64,000 nt of DNA. Origin: Phaeospirillum tilakii (lineage in GTDB: Bacteria; Pseudomonadota; Alphaproteobacteria; Rhodospirillales; Magnetospirillaceae). The stretch is taken from assembly GCF_042683125.1 (NCBI RefSeq), contig NZ_JBHUIY010000008.1, positions 62,001 to 126,000 on the forward strand. Reading direction: 5' to 3'. How positions within the stretch are numbered: the stretch's first letter is position 1; each line of letters opens with the position of its first letter. The notes beneath the pieces were generated by a model, which saw only the letters and a program-made list of their open reading frames with translations, made no database searches and was not told the origin of the DNA. Below, in pieces: positions 17,657 to 26,516 of the stretch. Made by a program: the position numbers and the translations under genes.

Positions 17657-18859
17657 ATGTCGTTCATCGCTGACCGGCTGTCCGCCATCAAGCCGTCTCC
17701 GACCATCGCGGTCACCCAGAAGGCCGCCGAGTTGAAGGCCGCCGGCCGTGACGTGATCGGCCTGGGCGCGGGCGAACCCGATTTCGACACCCCCGCCCAC
17801 ATCAAGGCCGCCGCCGCCCGCGCGATGGAAGCCGGCAAGACCAAGTACACCCCGCCGGCCGGCACCCTCGAGCTGCGTCAGGCGATCGTCGCCAAGTTCA
17901 AGCGCGAGAACGGGCTCGATTACACCCCGGATCAGATCACCGTCGGCGTCGGTGGCAAGGGCGTGATCTTCAACGCCTTCATGGCCACCCTCAATCCCGG
18001 CGACGAGGTGATCGTCCCCGCGCCGTACTGGGTCAGCTATCCCGACATCGCCCTGATGTTCGGCGGCGTGCCGGTGTTCGTCGCCTGTACCGCCGAGCAT
18101 GGCTTCAAGCTCCAGCCGGAAGACCTCGAGCGGGCGATCACCCCCAAGACCAAGTGGCTGGTGCTGAACTCGCCGTCCAATCCGACCGGCGCCGCCTACA
18201 CCCGCGCCGAGCTGAAGGCGCTGGCCGACGTGCTGCTGCGTCATCCCCACGTCTGGGTGATGTCGGACGACATGTACGAGCACCTCGTCTATGACGGGTT
18301 CGAATTCACCACCATCGCCCAGGTCGAGCCCGGCCTGTTCGACCGCACCCTGACCATGAACGGGGTGTCGAAGGCCTATGCGATGACCGGCTGGCGCGTC
18401 GGCTATGCCGGCGGGCCGCAGCCGTTGATCAAGGCGATCAACACCATCCAGTCGCAGTCGGTCAGCCACACCTCGTCGATCAGCCAGGCCGCCGCGGTCG
18501 AGGCGCTCAACGGCACCCAGGACTTCATCCCGAAGAACGCCGAGATCTTCAAGGCCCGGCGCGATCTGGTGGTCGGGCTGCTCAACCGCTGCCCCGGCCT
18601 GACCTGCCGCACCCCCGAGGGCGCCTTCTACGTCTATCCCTGCTGCGAGGGCGTGATCGGCAAGAAGACCCCGGCCGGCAAGCTGATCGCCAGCGACGGC
18701 GATTTCGTCGCCGCTTTGCTCGAAGCCGAGGGCGTCGCGGTGGTCCAGGGCGCGGCGTTCGGTCTCGAACCCTATTTCCGCATCTCTTACGCCACCTCGA
18801 CCGAGGCGCTGACCAAGGCGTGCGAGCGGATCGAACGTTTCTGTGCCAGCCTGAAGTAA
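17657..18859 (+). CDS. aatA: Pyridoxal-phosphate aspartate aminotransferase (class I)
   Basis: 400 residues, typical length. Motifs of the aminotransferase I gamma group are present: GLGAGEPDFDTP near the N-terminus, NPGDEVIVPAPYWVSY, LNSPSNPTGA, and the PLP Schiff-base lysine K239 in GVSKAYAMTGWRVGY, with the C-terminal Arg in PYFRISYATS. It interconverts aspartate and oxaloacetate with glutamate/2-oxoglutarate; some members also act on prephenate. The ATG at 17657 follows a GAGG site. It is monocistronic: a repeat lies before it and a strong terminator after it. Confidence 0.93.
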   Translation: MSFIADRLSAIKPSPTIAVTQKAAELKAAGRDVIGLGAGEPDFDTPAHIKAAAARAMEAGKTKYTPPAGTLELRQAIVAKFKRENGLDYTPDQITVGVGGKGVIFNAFMATLNPGDEVIVPAPYWVSYPDIALMFGGVPVFVACTAEHGFKLQPEDLERAITPKTKWLVLNSPSNPTGAAYTRAELKALADVLLRHPHVWVMSDDMYEHLVYDGFEFTTIAQVEPGLFDRTLTMNGVSKAYAMTGWRVGYAGGPQPLIKAINTIQSQSVSHTSSISQAAAVEALNGTQDFIPKNAEIFKARRDLVVGLLNRCPGLTCRTPEGAFYVYPCCEGVIGKKTPAGKLIASDGDFVAALLEAEGVAVVQGAAFGLEPYFRISYATSTEALTKACERIERFCASLK

Positions 18860-18886
18860 AACGACCGTCGCGAGGCGTGTTTTTGT

Positions 18887-18916
18887 GAGAGCGGGGCCTG
18901 TCCCCGCTCTCTTTTT
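18887..18916 (+). terminator. Rho-independent terminator of the aminotransferase gene
   Basis: A perfect 10-bp stem GAGAGCGGGG / CCCCGCTCTC with a 5-nt loop is followed directly by five T, 27 bp after the stop codon. Confidence 0.9.
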
Positions 18917-19047
18917 GCGTGTTGATACCCCAGACCTCGCCCCAGATCTTTTGGATATTTCATCCTCTGATTGGCGGGCGTAGATTAAAACCTGAATCCG
19001 GCGAGGGGTTGGTTCCCGTTCCGGTGTCGAAAAGAGAAGAATCGACG

Positions 19048-20970
19048 ATGCCGTCCTTGGCCAAGGGAAAAAGCTCCAGAGAGGAACTGGCGGAAAACCT
19101 GAATGAGGAACTGCGGAGCGCCAACGAGCAACTTCAGAACCTCAACGAGGAACTGACCGTCAAGGTCGAGGAGCTGACCCGCCTCAACGACGATCTCGAC
19201 AATCTGATCGCCGCCACCGATATCGGCACCCTGTTTCTTGATTTGTCCGGGCGGATCCGTCGCTTCACCCCGGCGGTGGCCCGCTCGATCGCCCTGACCG
19301 AGGCCGATATCGGCCGCCGGGTGTTCGACCTCAAGCTCTGCCTCGATTATCCTACCTTCGACGACGATCTCTACGCGGTGCTGGCCGGCGGCCTGCCGGT
19401 CGAGCAGGAAGCCTCGATCGCCGCCGACGGGCGGGTGATGATGGTGCGGATCCATCCCTATCGCCGCGCCGACCGCGCCCTGGCCGGGGCGGTGGTCACC
19501 TTCGTCGACGTCACCCGGCTGACCGCCGCCGAACGCCGGCTTCAGGTCTACATCAATTCGCTGCCGCATCAGGTCGCGGTGGTCGATCACGCCGGCATCA
19601 TCCGCCTGACCAACGCCGCCTGGAAACGCTTTGCCGCCGACAATGGCGGCCGGCCCGACCGCACCGGCACCGGGGTCGATTACCTCGATTCCTGCGTCGC
19701 CGCCGGGGCGTCGGCCGCCGCCGCCGCCGACGGGCTGCGCGCGGTGCTGCGCGGCGAACGCGAATCTTTCACCTGCGAATATCCCTGCCATTCCCCGACC
19801 GAGTTCCGCTGGTTCCTGATGAATGTCGCCCCGGTCGAGGGCGGAATCGGCGGGGCGGTGATCAGCCACATCAACATCACCGACCGCAAACGCGGCGAGG
19901 AGGATCTGCGCCTCGCCGCCAGCGTGTTCGAGAACAGTGGCGAGAGCATCGTCATCGCCGACGAGGCCGAGCGGATCGTCTCGGTCAACCGTGCCTTCAG
20001 CGAACTCACCGGCTTTGCCGCCGCCGAGGTGATCGGCCGCAGCCCGCGCGTGCTGCTGTCCGGGCGCCATGACGGCGGGTTCTATCGCGACCTGATCGAG
20101 TCCACCCGCGACACCGGCCTGTGGCGCGGCGAGGTGTGGTGCCGGCGCAAGGGCGGCAAGTCGTTTCCGGTGTGGATGACGATCAGTCTGGTGCGCGGCG
20201 AGGACGGGCGGATGAGCCATCTCGTCGGCGTGTTCAGCGACCTGTCGGGCCGCAAGGCGGCCGAGCAGCGCCTGCTGGAGAGCAACGCCGAACTGGAACA
20301 GTTCGCCTATGTCGCCAGCCATGATCTGCGCGAGCCGCTCCGGATGGTGGCGTCCTATCTCGGCATGATCGAGCGCAAGCTGGGGCCGGCCGTCACCCCC
20401 GATCTCAAGGAATATCTCGGCTACGCCGTCGATGGGGCGCGGCGGATGGACGCGCTGATCCTCGACCTGCTGGAATATTCCCGGGTCGGCCGCGGCGCGC
20501 CCCATACCCGCCGCTTCGCCCTGGCCGAGGTGATCGCCCGCGCTTCCGGCAACCTCAAGGTGGCGATCGAGGAATCCGGCGCCGAACTGTTCGTCGCCGG
20601 CGGCGACCTGATCGCCGAGGCCGATGGCGAGGATTGCCTGCGGGTGTTGCAGAACCTGATCGCCAACGCGATCAAATATTGTCCGCCCGACCGCCAGCCG
20701 GGAATCTCGATTTCCTGTCGCTCGGAGGGTGAGATGATCGCGGTGTCGGTCGCCGACAACGGCATCGGCATCCCCGACAGCCAGTTCGACCGGATCTTCC
20801 GGATGTTCCAGCGCCTGCACGGCCGCCAGGAGTACGGCGGCGGCACCGGCATCGGGCTGGCGATCTGCAAGAAGAGCGTCGAACGGATGGGCGGCACCCT
20901 CCGGGTCGCCTCGACCGTCGGGATGGGCTCGACCTTCACCTTCACCCTGCCGGCGGCGGCGGCGGTTTAG
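19048..20970 (+). CDS. Multi-PAS sensor histidine kinase with CheB/CheR-fusion-type N-terminus
   Basis: 640 residues from ATG 19048 (AGAGAAG upstream). A coiled coil (ELRSANEQLQNLNEELTVK, about 18-36) and a PAS segment (DNLIAATDIGTLFLDLSGRI) closely resemble the region that normally follows CheR in CheB/CheR fusion proteins, but no CheB or CheR domain is present. Two more PAS domains follow (about 180-290 and 300-400). The kinase core has H425 in ASHDLREPL, an N-box NLIANAIKY, and G-boxes DNGIGIPDSQFD and GGGTGIGLAICKK. No membrane segment is seen, so it is soluble. No response regulator lies beside it. Confidence 0.9.
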   Translation: MPSLAKGKSSREELAENLNEELRSANEQLQNLNEELTVKVEELTRLNDDLDNLIAATDIGTLFLDLSGRIRRFTPAVARSIALTEADIGRRVFDLKLCLDYPTFDDDLYAVLAGGLPVEQEASIAADGRVMMVRIHPYRRADRALAGAVVTFVDVTRLTAAERRLQVYINSLPHQVAVVDHAGIIRLTNAAWKRFAADNGGRPDRTGTGVDYLDSCVAAGASAAAAADGLRAVLRGERESFTCEYPCHSPTEFRWFLMNVAPVEGGIGGAVISHINITDRKRGEEDLRLAASVFENSGESIVIADEAERIVSVNRAFSELTGFAAAEVIGRSPRVLLSGRHDGGFYRDLIESTRDTGLWRGEVWCRRKGGKSFPVWMTISLVRGEDGRMSHLVGVFSDLSGRKAAEQRLLESNAELEQFAYVASHDLREPLRMVASYLGMIERKLGPAVTPDLKEYLGYAVDGARRMDALILDLLEYSRVGRGAPHTRRFALAEVIARASGNLKVAIEESGAELFVAGGDLIAEADGEDCLRVLQNLIANAIKYCPPDRQPGISISCRSEGEMIAVSVADNGIGIPDSQFDRIFRMFQRLHGRQEYGGGTGIGLAICKKSVERMGGTLRVASTVGMGSTFTFTLPAAAAV

Positions 20971-21008
20971 GTTTTGATCGGCGCGGGCGTTCCCCGCTAT
21001 AACGCGGC

Positions 21009-21428
21009 ATGATCCAGATCACCCACCGCATCGCCATCGACGAGAAGGAAGTCGAGGAGACCTTCGTCCGCGCCTCGGGGCCGGGCGGGCAGAACGTCAA
21101 CAAGGTCTCGACGGCGGTGCAATTGCGCTTCGACGTTCGCCATTCTCCCTCGCTGCCCGACCGGGTCAAGGAGCGGATGGCGGCGGTGGCCGGCGGCCGG
21201 CTGACCCGCGACGGCGTGCTGGTGCTGGTGGCCCAGGCCCATCGCACCCAGGAGCGCAACCGCGCCGAGGCGCTCGACCGGCTGGTGGCGCTGCTGCGCG
21301 AGGCCGCCGCCCCGCCGCCCCCGGTGCGGCGCCCGACCAAGCCGACCAAGGGAAGTCAGACCCGCCGCCTTGACAGCAAGAGCAAACACGCCGCCACCAA
21401 GCGGCTGCGGTCGCAACGGCCGGAATAG
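21009..21428 (+). CDS. arfB: Alternative ribosome-rescue factor ArfB (peptidyl-tRNA hydrolase)
   Basis: 139 residues. The release-factor GGQ motif is at residues 26-28 in ASGPGGQNVNKVST, and the C-terminal tail is Lys/Arg-rich (SKSKHAATKRLRSQRPE), as needed to enter the empty mRNA channel. It frees ribosomes stalled on mRNAs without a stop codon by hydrolysing peptidyl-tRNA. The gene follows the histidine kinase by 38 bp on the same strand. Length and motifs match the short ArfB form rather than a full peptide release factor. Confidence 0.95.
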   Translation: MIQITHRIAIDEKEVEETFVRASGPGGQNVNKVSTAVQLRFDVRHSPSLPDRVKERMAAVAGGRLTRDGVLVLVAQAHRTQERNRAEALDRLVALLREAAAPPPPVRRPTKPTKGSQTRRLDSKSKHAATKRLRSQRPE

Positions 21429-21433
21429 CCTGT

Positions 21434-21560
21434 CGTCGGGCTGCCGCCCGAACCCGCTTGGGGCGATGCCCCAAACCCCCTTTGTTTTTGAAAAAAAAGG
21501 GAGAGGTCTGGAGGCGCCAGCCTCCAGGCAGGGTGCGGGGCGGCAGCCCCGCCGCAGCGG
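21434..21560. repeat. Intergenic palindromic repeat, TTGGGG family, copy 2
   Basis: Hairpin TTGGGGC-gat-GCCCCAA (21458-21474) is followed by T-rich then A-rich runs, a second palindrome CTGGAGGC-GCCTCCAG near 21508-21526, and GGGGCGGCAGCCCC near 21537. Same plan as the copies at 7857 and 59483; it probably ends arfB transcription and also lies at the 3' end of the convergent toxin gene. Confidence 0.7.
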
Positions 21561-21578
21561 CGAGCGTACCGGAAGCCG

Positions 21579-22013
21579 TCACCGCAATGCGGCTGCTTCT
21601 GCCAACCCGATAACGCGGGCGGAGAAGCGCCCGGTTTGATCAAGCCGAACCTTGCGTAACAGCCGTTCGTCGGCGGTGGCGAACGGCATTCCACGGGATT
21701 CGGCCAAGGCGAGATAGAGGCAGTCGTAAGCGGGATGGTCGAGGCTCACGGCGATGCGGGTGGCTTCTTCCATCAAGGAGCGCATCGGAGCCAAATCAAC
21801 GTCGGCACGGGCCAACAGGCGGGCGGCGAACGCGGCCTCATCGACCGTCAATTCCCCCAACCGCACCTTCTTCCATAGAATGTTGGCGCATTCAGGGATC
21901 AAAAGGTCGGGAGCCACGAGCGCATGTTTGCGTACCGACAGCGCCTCCTGGGTGCCGTCCTCGTCCACGACCCACTTGACGGCGATGCTGGCGTCGATGA
22001 CGAGGCCACTCAC
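21579..22013 (-). CDS. vapC: PIN-domain ribonuclease toxin (VapC/FitB type)
   Basis: 144 residues with a GTG start. PIN acidic sites are visible: D7 in LVIDASIAVKW, E near 41 in LIPECANILWKK, D in HPAYDCLYLALAE and D in FATADERLLRK. Such toxins cut tRNA or rRNA in growth arrest. Its GTG overlaps the stop of the antitoxin gene by 4 bp (GTGA), the usual arrangement for this module. It may act in stress response or simply persist as a selfish element; both genes look intact. Confidence 0.9.
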   Translation of the reverse strand: MSGLVIDASIAVKWVVDEDGTQEALSVRKHALVAPDLLIPECANILWKKVRLGELTVDEAAFAARLLARADVDLAPMRSLMEEATRIAVSLDHPAYDCLYLALAESRGMPFATADERLLRKVRLDQTGRFSARVIGLAEAAALR

Positions 22014-22249
22014 CGTTCGTCCCGGCCTTCCCGCAGGAGCACCTCGGCGGGCGTGGCTTTGCGCCCGGCGGTCATCGCCCTGAACTGGGCGGCCAGGTCG
22101 TCGAACGTGGGTTCAGCCTCACTTTCGAGCGCCAGTCTCAGGATTTCTCTGTGCTCGGCCTCGGTCGAGCGCCCATGCCGGGCGGCCCGGCGCTTCAGAC
22201 GGAAGATCAGATCCTCGTCAAGGTTACGGACGCTGAGACTGCGGGGCAT
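22010..22249 (-). CDS. Ribbon-helix-helix antitoxin of the FitA/VapB type
   Basis: 79 residues from ATG 22249, which has GGAGAA 6 bases upstream; a longer in-frame reading lacks a ribosome site. The first strand and helices, MPRSLSVRNLDEDLIFRLKR, then RAARHGRSTEAEHREILR, match the DNA-binding half of FitA-like antitoxins; the acidic C-terminal half (EAEPTFDDLAAQF) should wrap the PIN toxin. It neutralises the downstream toxin and represses its own promoter, for which a candidate operator lies 21 bp upstream. Confidence 0.9.
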   Translation of the reverse strand: MPRSLSVRNLDEDLIFRLKRRAARHGRSTEAEHREILRLALESEAEPTFDDLAAQFRAMTAGRKATPAEVLLREGRDER

Positions 22250-22269
22250 GGCGTTTCTCCGTGACGGCA

Positions 22270-22288
22270 GTGCTGTCAATGATAGCAC
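22270..22288 (-). promoter_or_regulatory. Candidate operator of the toxin-antitoxin operon
   Basis: A 19-bp dyad, GTGCTGTCA-a-TGATAGCAC, with one mismatch between 9-bp arms, 21 bp upstream of the antitoxin start. Ribbon-helix-helix antitoxins bind short inverted repeats at this position, so it is a natural autoregulation site. Confidence 0.5.
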
Positions 22289-22564
22289 GGCACGACCCAT
22301 CCGGCACGGATGCGTTTTTTTCTAACGCAGTAGCCACAGGATCGCCCCCCATGTCATACCGCCCGGTCCATGATCTGGCCGCGAGAGCGCCGGGTGAGGG
22401 GCATCGTCATCAAGGTGAAGCGGGATCGGCGCCGCCGTCTTAAAACTCCAGCTGGTTGCCAGAGGGGCTTAATCTTCAGAACGCCGTGGGAATTCTGGTA
22501 CGCCCATAACGACGCTGTGAGCGTCTGGATCCTGGGAGTGCCTGATCTTATTTCATCATAAGGT
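22289..22564. other. Gap between the toxin-antitoxin operon and tRNA-Gln
   Basis: No convincing gene. It holds a run of seven T at 22315-22321. On the minus strand near 22441-22470 a short reading PSGNQLEF-stop resembles the end of a VOC/glyoxalase protein, but upstream stops prevent calling more than a possible remnant. Confidence 0.4.
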
Positions 22565-22639
<75 letters not shown>

Positions 22640-22707
22640 ACCGGGCGGGAGACCGGCTCCCGCGCAAGCACCGTCGCCCCGGCGGGGCAACGGTGTCGGC
22701 ACTCAGA

Positions 22708-23325
22708 TTAACGCGAGTAGAATTCGACCACCAGATTCGGTTCCATCTGAACCGGATAGGGCACGTCGGCCAGCTTCGGCACGCGGACGAACTTGCCCTT
22801 CATGTCCTTGTGATCGACTTCCATGTAATCCGGCACGTCGCGTTCCGGCGACTGGGCGGCCTCGACGATCAGCGCCATGTCCTTCGACTTGGTCTTGACC
22901 GAGATCTCGTCGCCTTCGCGCAGCTGATAGCTCGGGATGTTGACGCGCTTGCCGTTGACCCGGATGTGGCCATGGTTGACCAGCTGACGGGCGGCGAACG
23001 GCGAGGGGGCGAACTTCAGGCGATAGACCGCCGCGTCCAGCCGGCTCTCGAGCAGACCGATCAGGTTCTCCGAGGTGTCGCCACGACGGCGCACCGCCTC
23101 GTCATAAAGACGACGGAACTGCTTCTCGCCGATGTTGCCGTAGTAGCCCTTCAGCTTCTGCTTCGCCATCAGCTGGGTGCCGAAGTCGGACGGCTTCTTG
23201 CGGCGCTGACCGTGCTGGCCGGGCGGGTTTTCCTTGCCGCGCGCCAGCGGGCTCTTGCCCCGGCCCCACAGGTTGGCGCCCAGGCGGCGGTTGATCTTGA
23301 ATTTCGCTTCGATACGCTTGCTCAT
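22708..23325 (-). CDS. rpsD: 30S ribosomal protein S4
   Basis: 205 residues from ATG 23325 with AGGAAG just upstream. MSKRIEAKFKINRRLGANLW and the S4 RNA-binding domain (SRLDAAVYRLKFAPS, QLVNHGHIRVNGKRVNIPSY) are clear. The N-terminal zinc-binding cysteines of other S4 proteins are absent, so it is the zinc-free form. S4 starts small-subunit assembly on 16S rRNA and can regulate its own operon. Here it is monocistronic, as in many alphaproteobacteria, and is followed by tRNA-Gln. Confidence 0.97.
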   Translation of the reverse strand: MSKRIEAKFKINRRLGANLWGRGKSPLARGKENPPGQHGQRRKKPSDFGTQLMAKQKLKGYYGNIGEKQFRRLYDEAVRRRGDTSENLIGLLESRLDAAVYRLKFAPSPFAARQLVNHGHIRVNGKRVNIPSYQLREGDEISVKTKSKDMALIVEAAQSPERDVPDYMEVDHKDMKGKFVRVPKLADVPYPVQMEPNLVVEFYSR

Positions 23326-23450
23326 ACTCTTCCTTTGCTCCGATTCACTCGGATCGCATTGTCCCGATAGCCCATGATCCGGCCCGGCCGGGGGAGGGTG
23401 GGCACGCCAGACAGGGCGCCCGCCCGCTTTCTCGGGAGAGAGGCCGGGAA

Positions 23451-26273
23451 CTATAAGGGGCCGCGCGACGATGTCAAACGAAACCGCGTCGTTTGCGCCG
23501 AGGACGACGCCACCACCCGCAGCGCGGCGCCGATCCGCGCGACCGTCTCGCGCCAGCCCTCGTCCGGCCGGCGCGGGAACAGCCGGGCCGAGGGGTACCA
23601 CGGGCTGTCCTCGTGCCGCCACGGCCAGCGCCAGTTCGGCGTCGCCGGCGGGATCAGCCACACCGGCAACCCCATCGCCGCGGCGAGGTGGGTTTCCAGC
23701 CGGTCGCCGCCGATCACCAGATCGACCTCGGCCAGCCGGGCGGCGAGGCCGGCGGTGCCGGCCGGGCCGGCGGTCTCGACCAGCAGGGTCGCCCCGGCGG
23801 CGGCCAGTTCGGCGGCGGCGGGGCCGTTGCCGGCCAGCGCCACCAGGGTCACCGCCGGCTCGGCGGCCAGACACAGCAGCGGTTCGAGCGGGCAGGCGGC
23901 CCGGCGCGGCACGCCGCCCCAGGCCAGCCCGACCCGCAACCGTCCGTCCCGCCGCCGTGCCGCCGGCGGTGGCGGCAGGTAGGGCAGGGTCGGCGGCGCC
24001 AGCACCCCGTCCGGGCCGCCCAGCAGCCGGGGCAGGTCGCTGAGGCGGGCGTGCAGCGCCCCGGCCTCGTCCGCGCCGGCCGGGCCGGGCGGGCGCACCG
24101 CTTCGAGCCCGGCCAGCCCGTCGAGCAGCCCGGCCAGTTCGGCCGGGGCCACCAGGGTGACCAGCCCGCCGCGCGCCGCCGCCAGCGGCAAATAGCGGGC
24201 CAGCAGCACCGTCTCGATCGCGTCGCCGTCGGCCACCACCACCAGCCCGCGCCCTTCGGGCGGGCCGCCGTCCCAGCGCGGCTCGGGCGGAAGCGGGCGG
24301 TCGCGGCCGAACCGGGCGAGGCCTTCCTCGACCCGGCCGGCGGCCAGCAATGTTTCCGCCAGCGTCTGGTTGCGGCCGGGGGTGTCGGTGGCCAGCCCGT
24401 CCAGCAGGGCGAGCGCGTCGTCAAGCCGGCCCTGGTCGCGCCGGACCAGGGCCAGGGCTTGGCGGCAGGGGGCCGATTCGGGCGCGGCCGCCAGCGCGGG
24501 TTCCAGCACCGTGGCCGCCGCCTCGGGCCGGCCCAGGGCGCGCAGGGTGTCGGCCAGTTCGGCCGCGATCGCCGGGTCGGCGCGCCGGGTCAGGGCGCGG
24601 CGGAAGCAGATCGCCGCCGCCGCCCGCCGTCCGGCCTGGGCCAGCAGCCGGCCGGTGGCGAGGGTGGCGTCGGGGTCGAACGGGTCGGAGGGCCCCACCG
24701 TCTCCGCCGCCGGTCCGGCGGCGGCCTCGGCCAGGGCGGCGGCGATCCGTTCCAGCGGCGGGGGCAGGCCCGGTTCGGCGCGGAACAGCCGCATCGATGG
24801 ATAAAGCGGGGTGGTCTCGCCCGTCTCGCCCCAGCAGGGGTCGGCCCCGGCCGGCACGATCTGCCACACCGGGCGGCCGAGAGTGGCGGCCAGTTCGCTC
24901 GCCAGCGACGGCGGGCCGATCACCAGATCGAGCTGGGCCAGCCGCGCGGCGAGGTCGGCGGCGTCGGCGCAATCCTGGGCGAGGTCGCCGATCAGGGTCG
25001 GGTCGGTGATGCCGGCCACCGCCGGCTCCAGCCCGAACAGGGCCACCCCCGCCACCAGGGCGAGGTCGAGCCAGGCCTCGGGCGGCGGCGCGGCGGCGGG
25101 GTCGTCGCCGCCCCAGGCCAGTCCGACCGCCAGACGGGTGCCGAACGGCCGCGCCAGCGGCGGCTGGGGACGCGGCGGCGGGGTCAGGGGCAATGGCGGC
25201 GGCAACGGGTCAAGGCCGAGCAGCCGGGGTAGATCGGGCAGGGCGGCGACCCGTGCCCCCGGGGGCAGGGCGGTCGCGGCCGGATCCGCCTCGAACCGCA
25301 CCCCGGCCGGCGGTTCGCCCAGCAGCGGCCGCAGGGGCGGCGGCAGCGGCAGCACCGCCGCGATGCCCTGTTCGGCCAGCACCGGCAGCACCCGCAGCAG
25401 CCGCAGGGTCCGAGCCGGCGACCCCTCGGGGTACAGCCACAGGGTCAGCCCCTCGACCGGCTCGCCCTGCCATGGTTCCACCGCGTCGAACGGCGGTGGG
25501 GGCGGGGGCGCGAGGCGGCGGGCCCAGGCGGCGTCTTCCCAGGCGGCGTCGCGCCGTCCGGCCCGCTGGTGCAGCTCGGCGCGCAGGGCACGGGCCTCGG
25601 CCTCGGCCGGATCGTGAGCCAGGGCGCGGTCGAGCCAGGCCAGCGCCTCGGCGGCGCGCCCCTCGGCCAGCAGCACCCCGGCCAGGGCGGTCTGGATTGG
25701 CGCCGGGCGGGCGGCGACGCACAGCGCGTCGCGCAGCAGGTCGCCCGCCATCCGGGCTTCGCCCAGCCGGCCGAGCAGCCGGCCCACCCCCTCCAGCGCC
25801 GGCAGATCGGCCGGATCAAGCGCCAGCGCCCGGCGCAGACAGGCCTCGGCGGCGGCGAGATGGCCTTCGCGCAGCAGCAGCCGGCCGAGGCCGCACCAGC
25901 TTGCCGCCTTTTCCGGCTGTTCGCGCAGCAGGCGGCGGTGCAGGTCGCGGGCGGCCTCGTCGCAGCCGGCCAGATCGAGGCATTCCGCCACTTCCTGGCG
26001 GATTTCGATGTCGTCGGGATGGCGGGCGAGCAGGTCGAGGCACAAAGACAGCGCCAGCCGCAGCCGTCCGGCGCGGCGATGCAGCCGCGCCGCCGCCAGC
26101 GCCGCGCCGATCCGGTCGGGGGCCAGCCGCGCCAGTCGGGCCAGGGCGTCGAGCGCGCCGGCCTCGTCGCCCTCGCGGCAGGCCAACTCGGCCCGCTCGG
26201 CCTCGGTGCCGATCGCCTCGGCCAGCGTCACGTCCGTGTCTGTGCCCGTTTCGGGGCCGGTCTCGTCCGTCAT
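23451..26273 (-). CDS. Internally duplicated TPR / glycosyltransferase-like protein
   Basis: 940 residues, no signal peptide, very Ala/Leu/Pro-rich. It is built as two similar halves: TPR units (about 20-255), a glycosyltransferase-like region (about 260-530), a second TPR set (about 540-660) and a second such region (660-925). The ends of the two regions correspond: LDLVIGPPSLASELAATLGR...PLYPSMRLF and VDLVIGGDRLETHLAAAMGL...PWYPSARLF. This ending is found in bacterial TPR proteins with GT9/ADP-heptose-transferase-like folds. Catalytic residues cannot be assigned, and one half may be inactive. It is monocistronic, between rpsD and the epimerase. A role in modifying surface glycans or flagellin is only a guess. 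Confidence 0.75.
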   Translation of the reverse strand: MTDETGPETGTDTDVTLAEAIGTEAERAELACREGDEAGALDALARLARLAPDRIGAALAAARLHRRAGRLRLALSLCLDLLARHPDDIEIRQEVAECLDLAGCDEAARDLHRRLLREQPEKAASWCGLGRLLLREGHLAAAEACLRRALALDPADLPALEGVGRLLGRLGEARMAGDLLRDALCVAARPAPIQTALAGVLLAEGRAAEALAWLDRALAHDPAEAEARALRAELHQRAGRRDAAWEDAAWARRLAPPPPPPFDAVEPWQGEPVEGLTLWLYPEGSPARTLRLLRVLPVLAEQGIAAVLPLPPPLRPLLGEPPAGVRFEADPAATALPPGARVAALPDLPRLLGLDPLPPPLPLTPPPRPQPPLARPFGTRLAVGLAWGGDDPAAAPPPEAWLDLALVAGVALFGLEPAVAGITDPTLIGDLAQDCADAADLAARLAQLDLVIGPPSLASELAATLGRPVWQIVPAGADPCWGETGETTPLYPSMRLFRAEPGLPPPLERIAAALAEAAAGPAAETVGPSDPFDPDATLATGRLLAQAGRRAAAAICFRRALTRRADPAIAAELADTLRALGRPEAAATVLEPALAAAPESAPCRQALALVRRDQGRLDDALALLDGLATDTPGRNQTLAETLLAAGRVEEGLARFGRDRPLPPEPRWDGGPPEGRGLVVVADGDAIETVLLARYLPLAAARGGLVTLVAPAELAGLLDGLAGLEAVRPPGPAGADEAGALHARLSDLPRLLGGPDGVLAPPTLPYLPPPPAARRRDGRLRVGLAWGGVPRRAACPLEPLLCLAAEPAVTLVALAGNGPAAAELAAAGATLLVETAGPAGTAGLAARLAEVDLVIGGDRLETHLAAAMGLPVWLIPPATPNWRWPWRHEDSPWYPSARLFPRRPDEGWRETVARIGAALRVVASSSAQTTRFRLTSSRGPL

Positions 26274-26516
26274 GTCGCCCGCCGTCCGCCGCCGGTGCTC
26301 CGATCAGCAAACCGCGCCGCCGGGAGCGAATCAAGCGGAAAGCCGGGGCGGGCGGAGGTTTTCTCGCCGGCGGTCCCGGTCCCCCTCGCCACGGGCCTGA
26401 CACCCGGGCATGGTCGTTGGCGCATTTCGGCCGGGGGCTGCCGCGCGCCCGAAGAGGGATGATTTCCGCCGCCACTCGGGCTATATCAGGTCGCCTTCGA
26501 CGAAAGGAATTGACGC

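Noticed and set aside
22441..22475. Possible VOC/glyoxalase C-terminal remnant (PSGNQLEF then stop)
   Set aside because: Only eight residues match, with a stop just upstream; could be chance.
26274..26516. Possible small gene or RNA between the TPR protein and the epimerase
   Set aside because: No frame with a ribosome site, no hairpin with T-run; looks like a plain promoter region.
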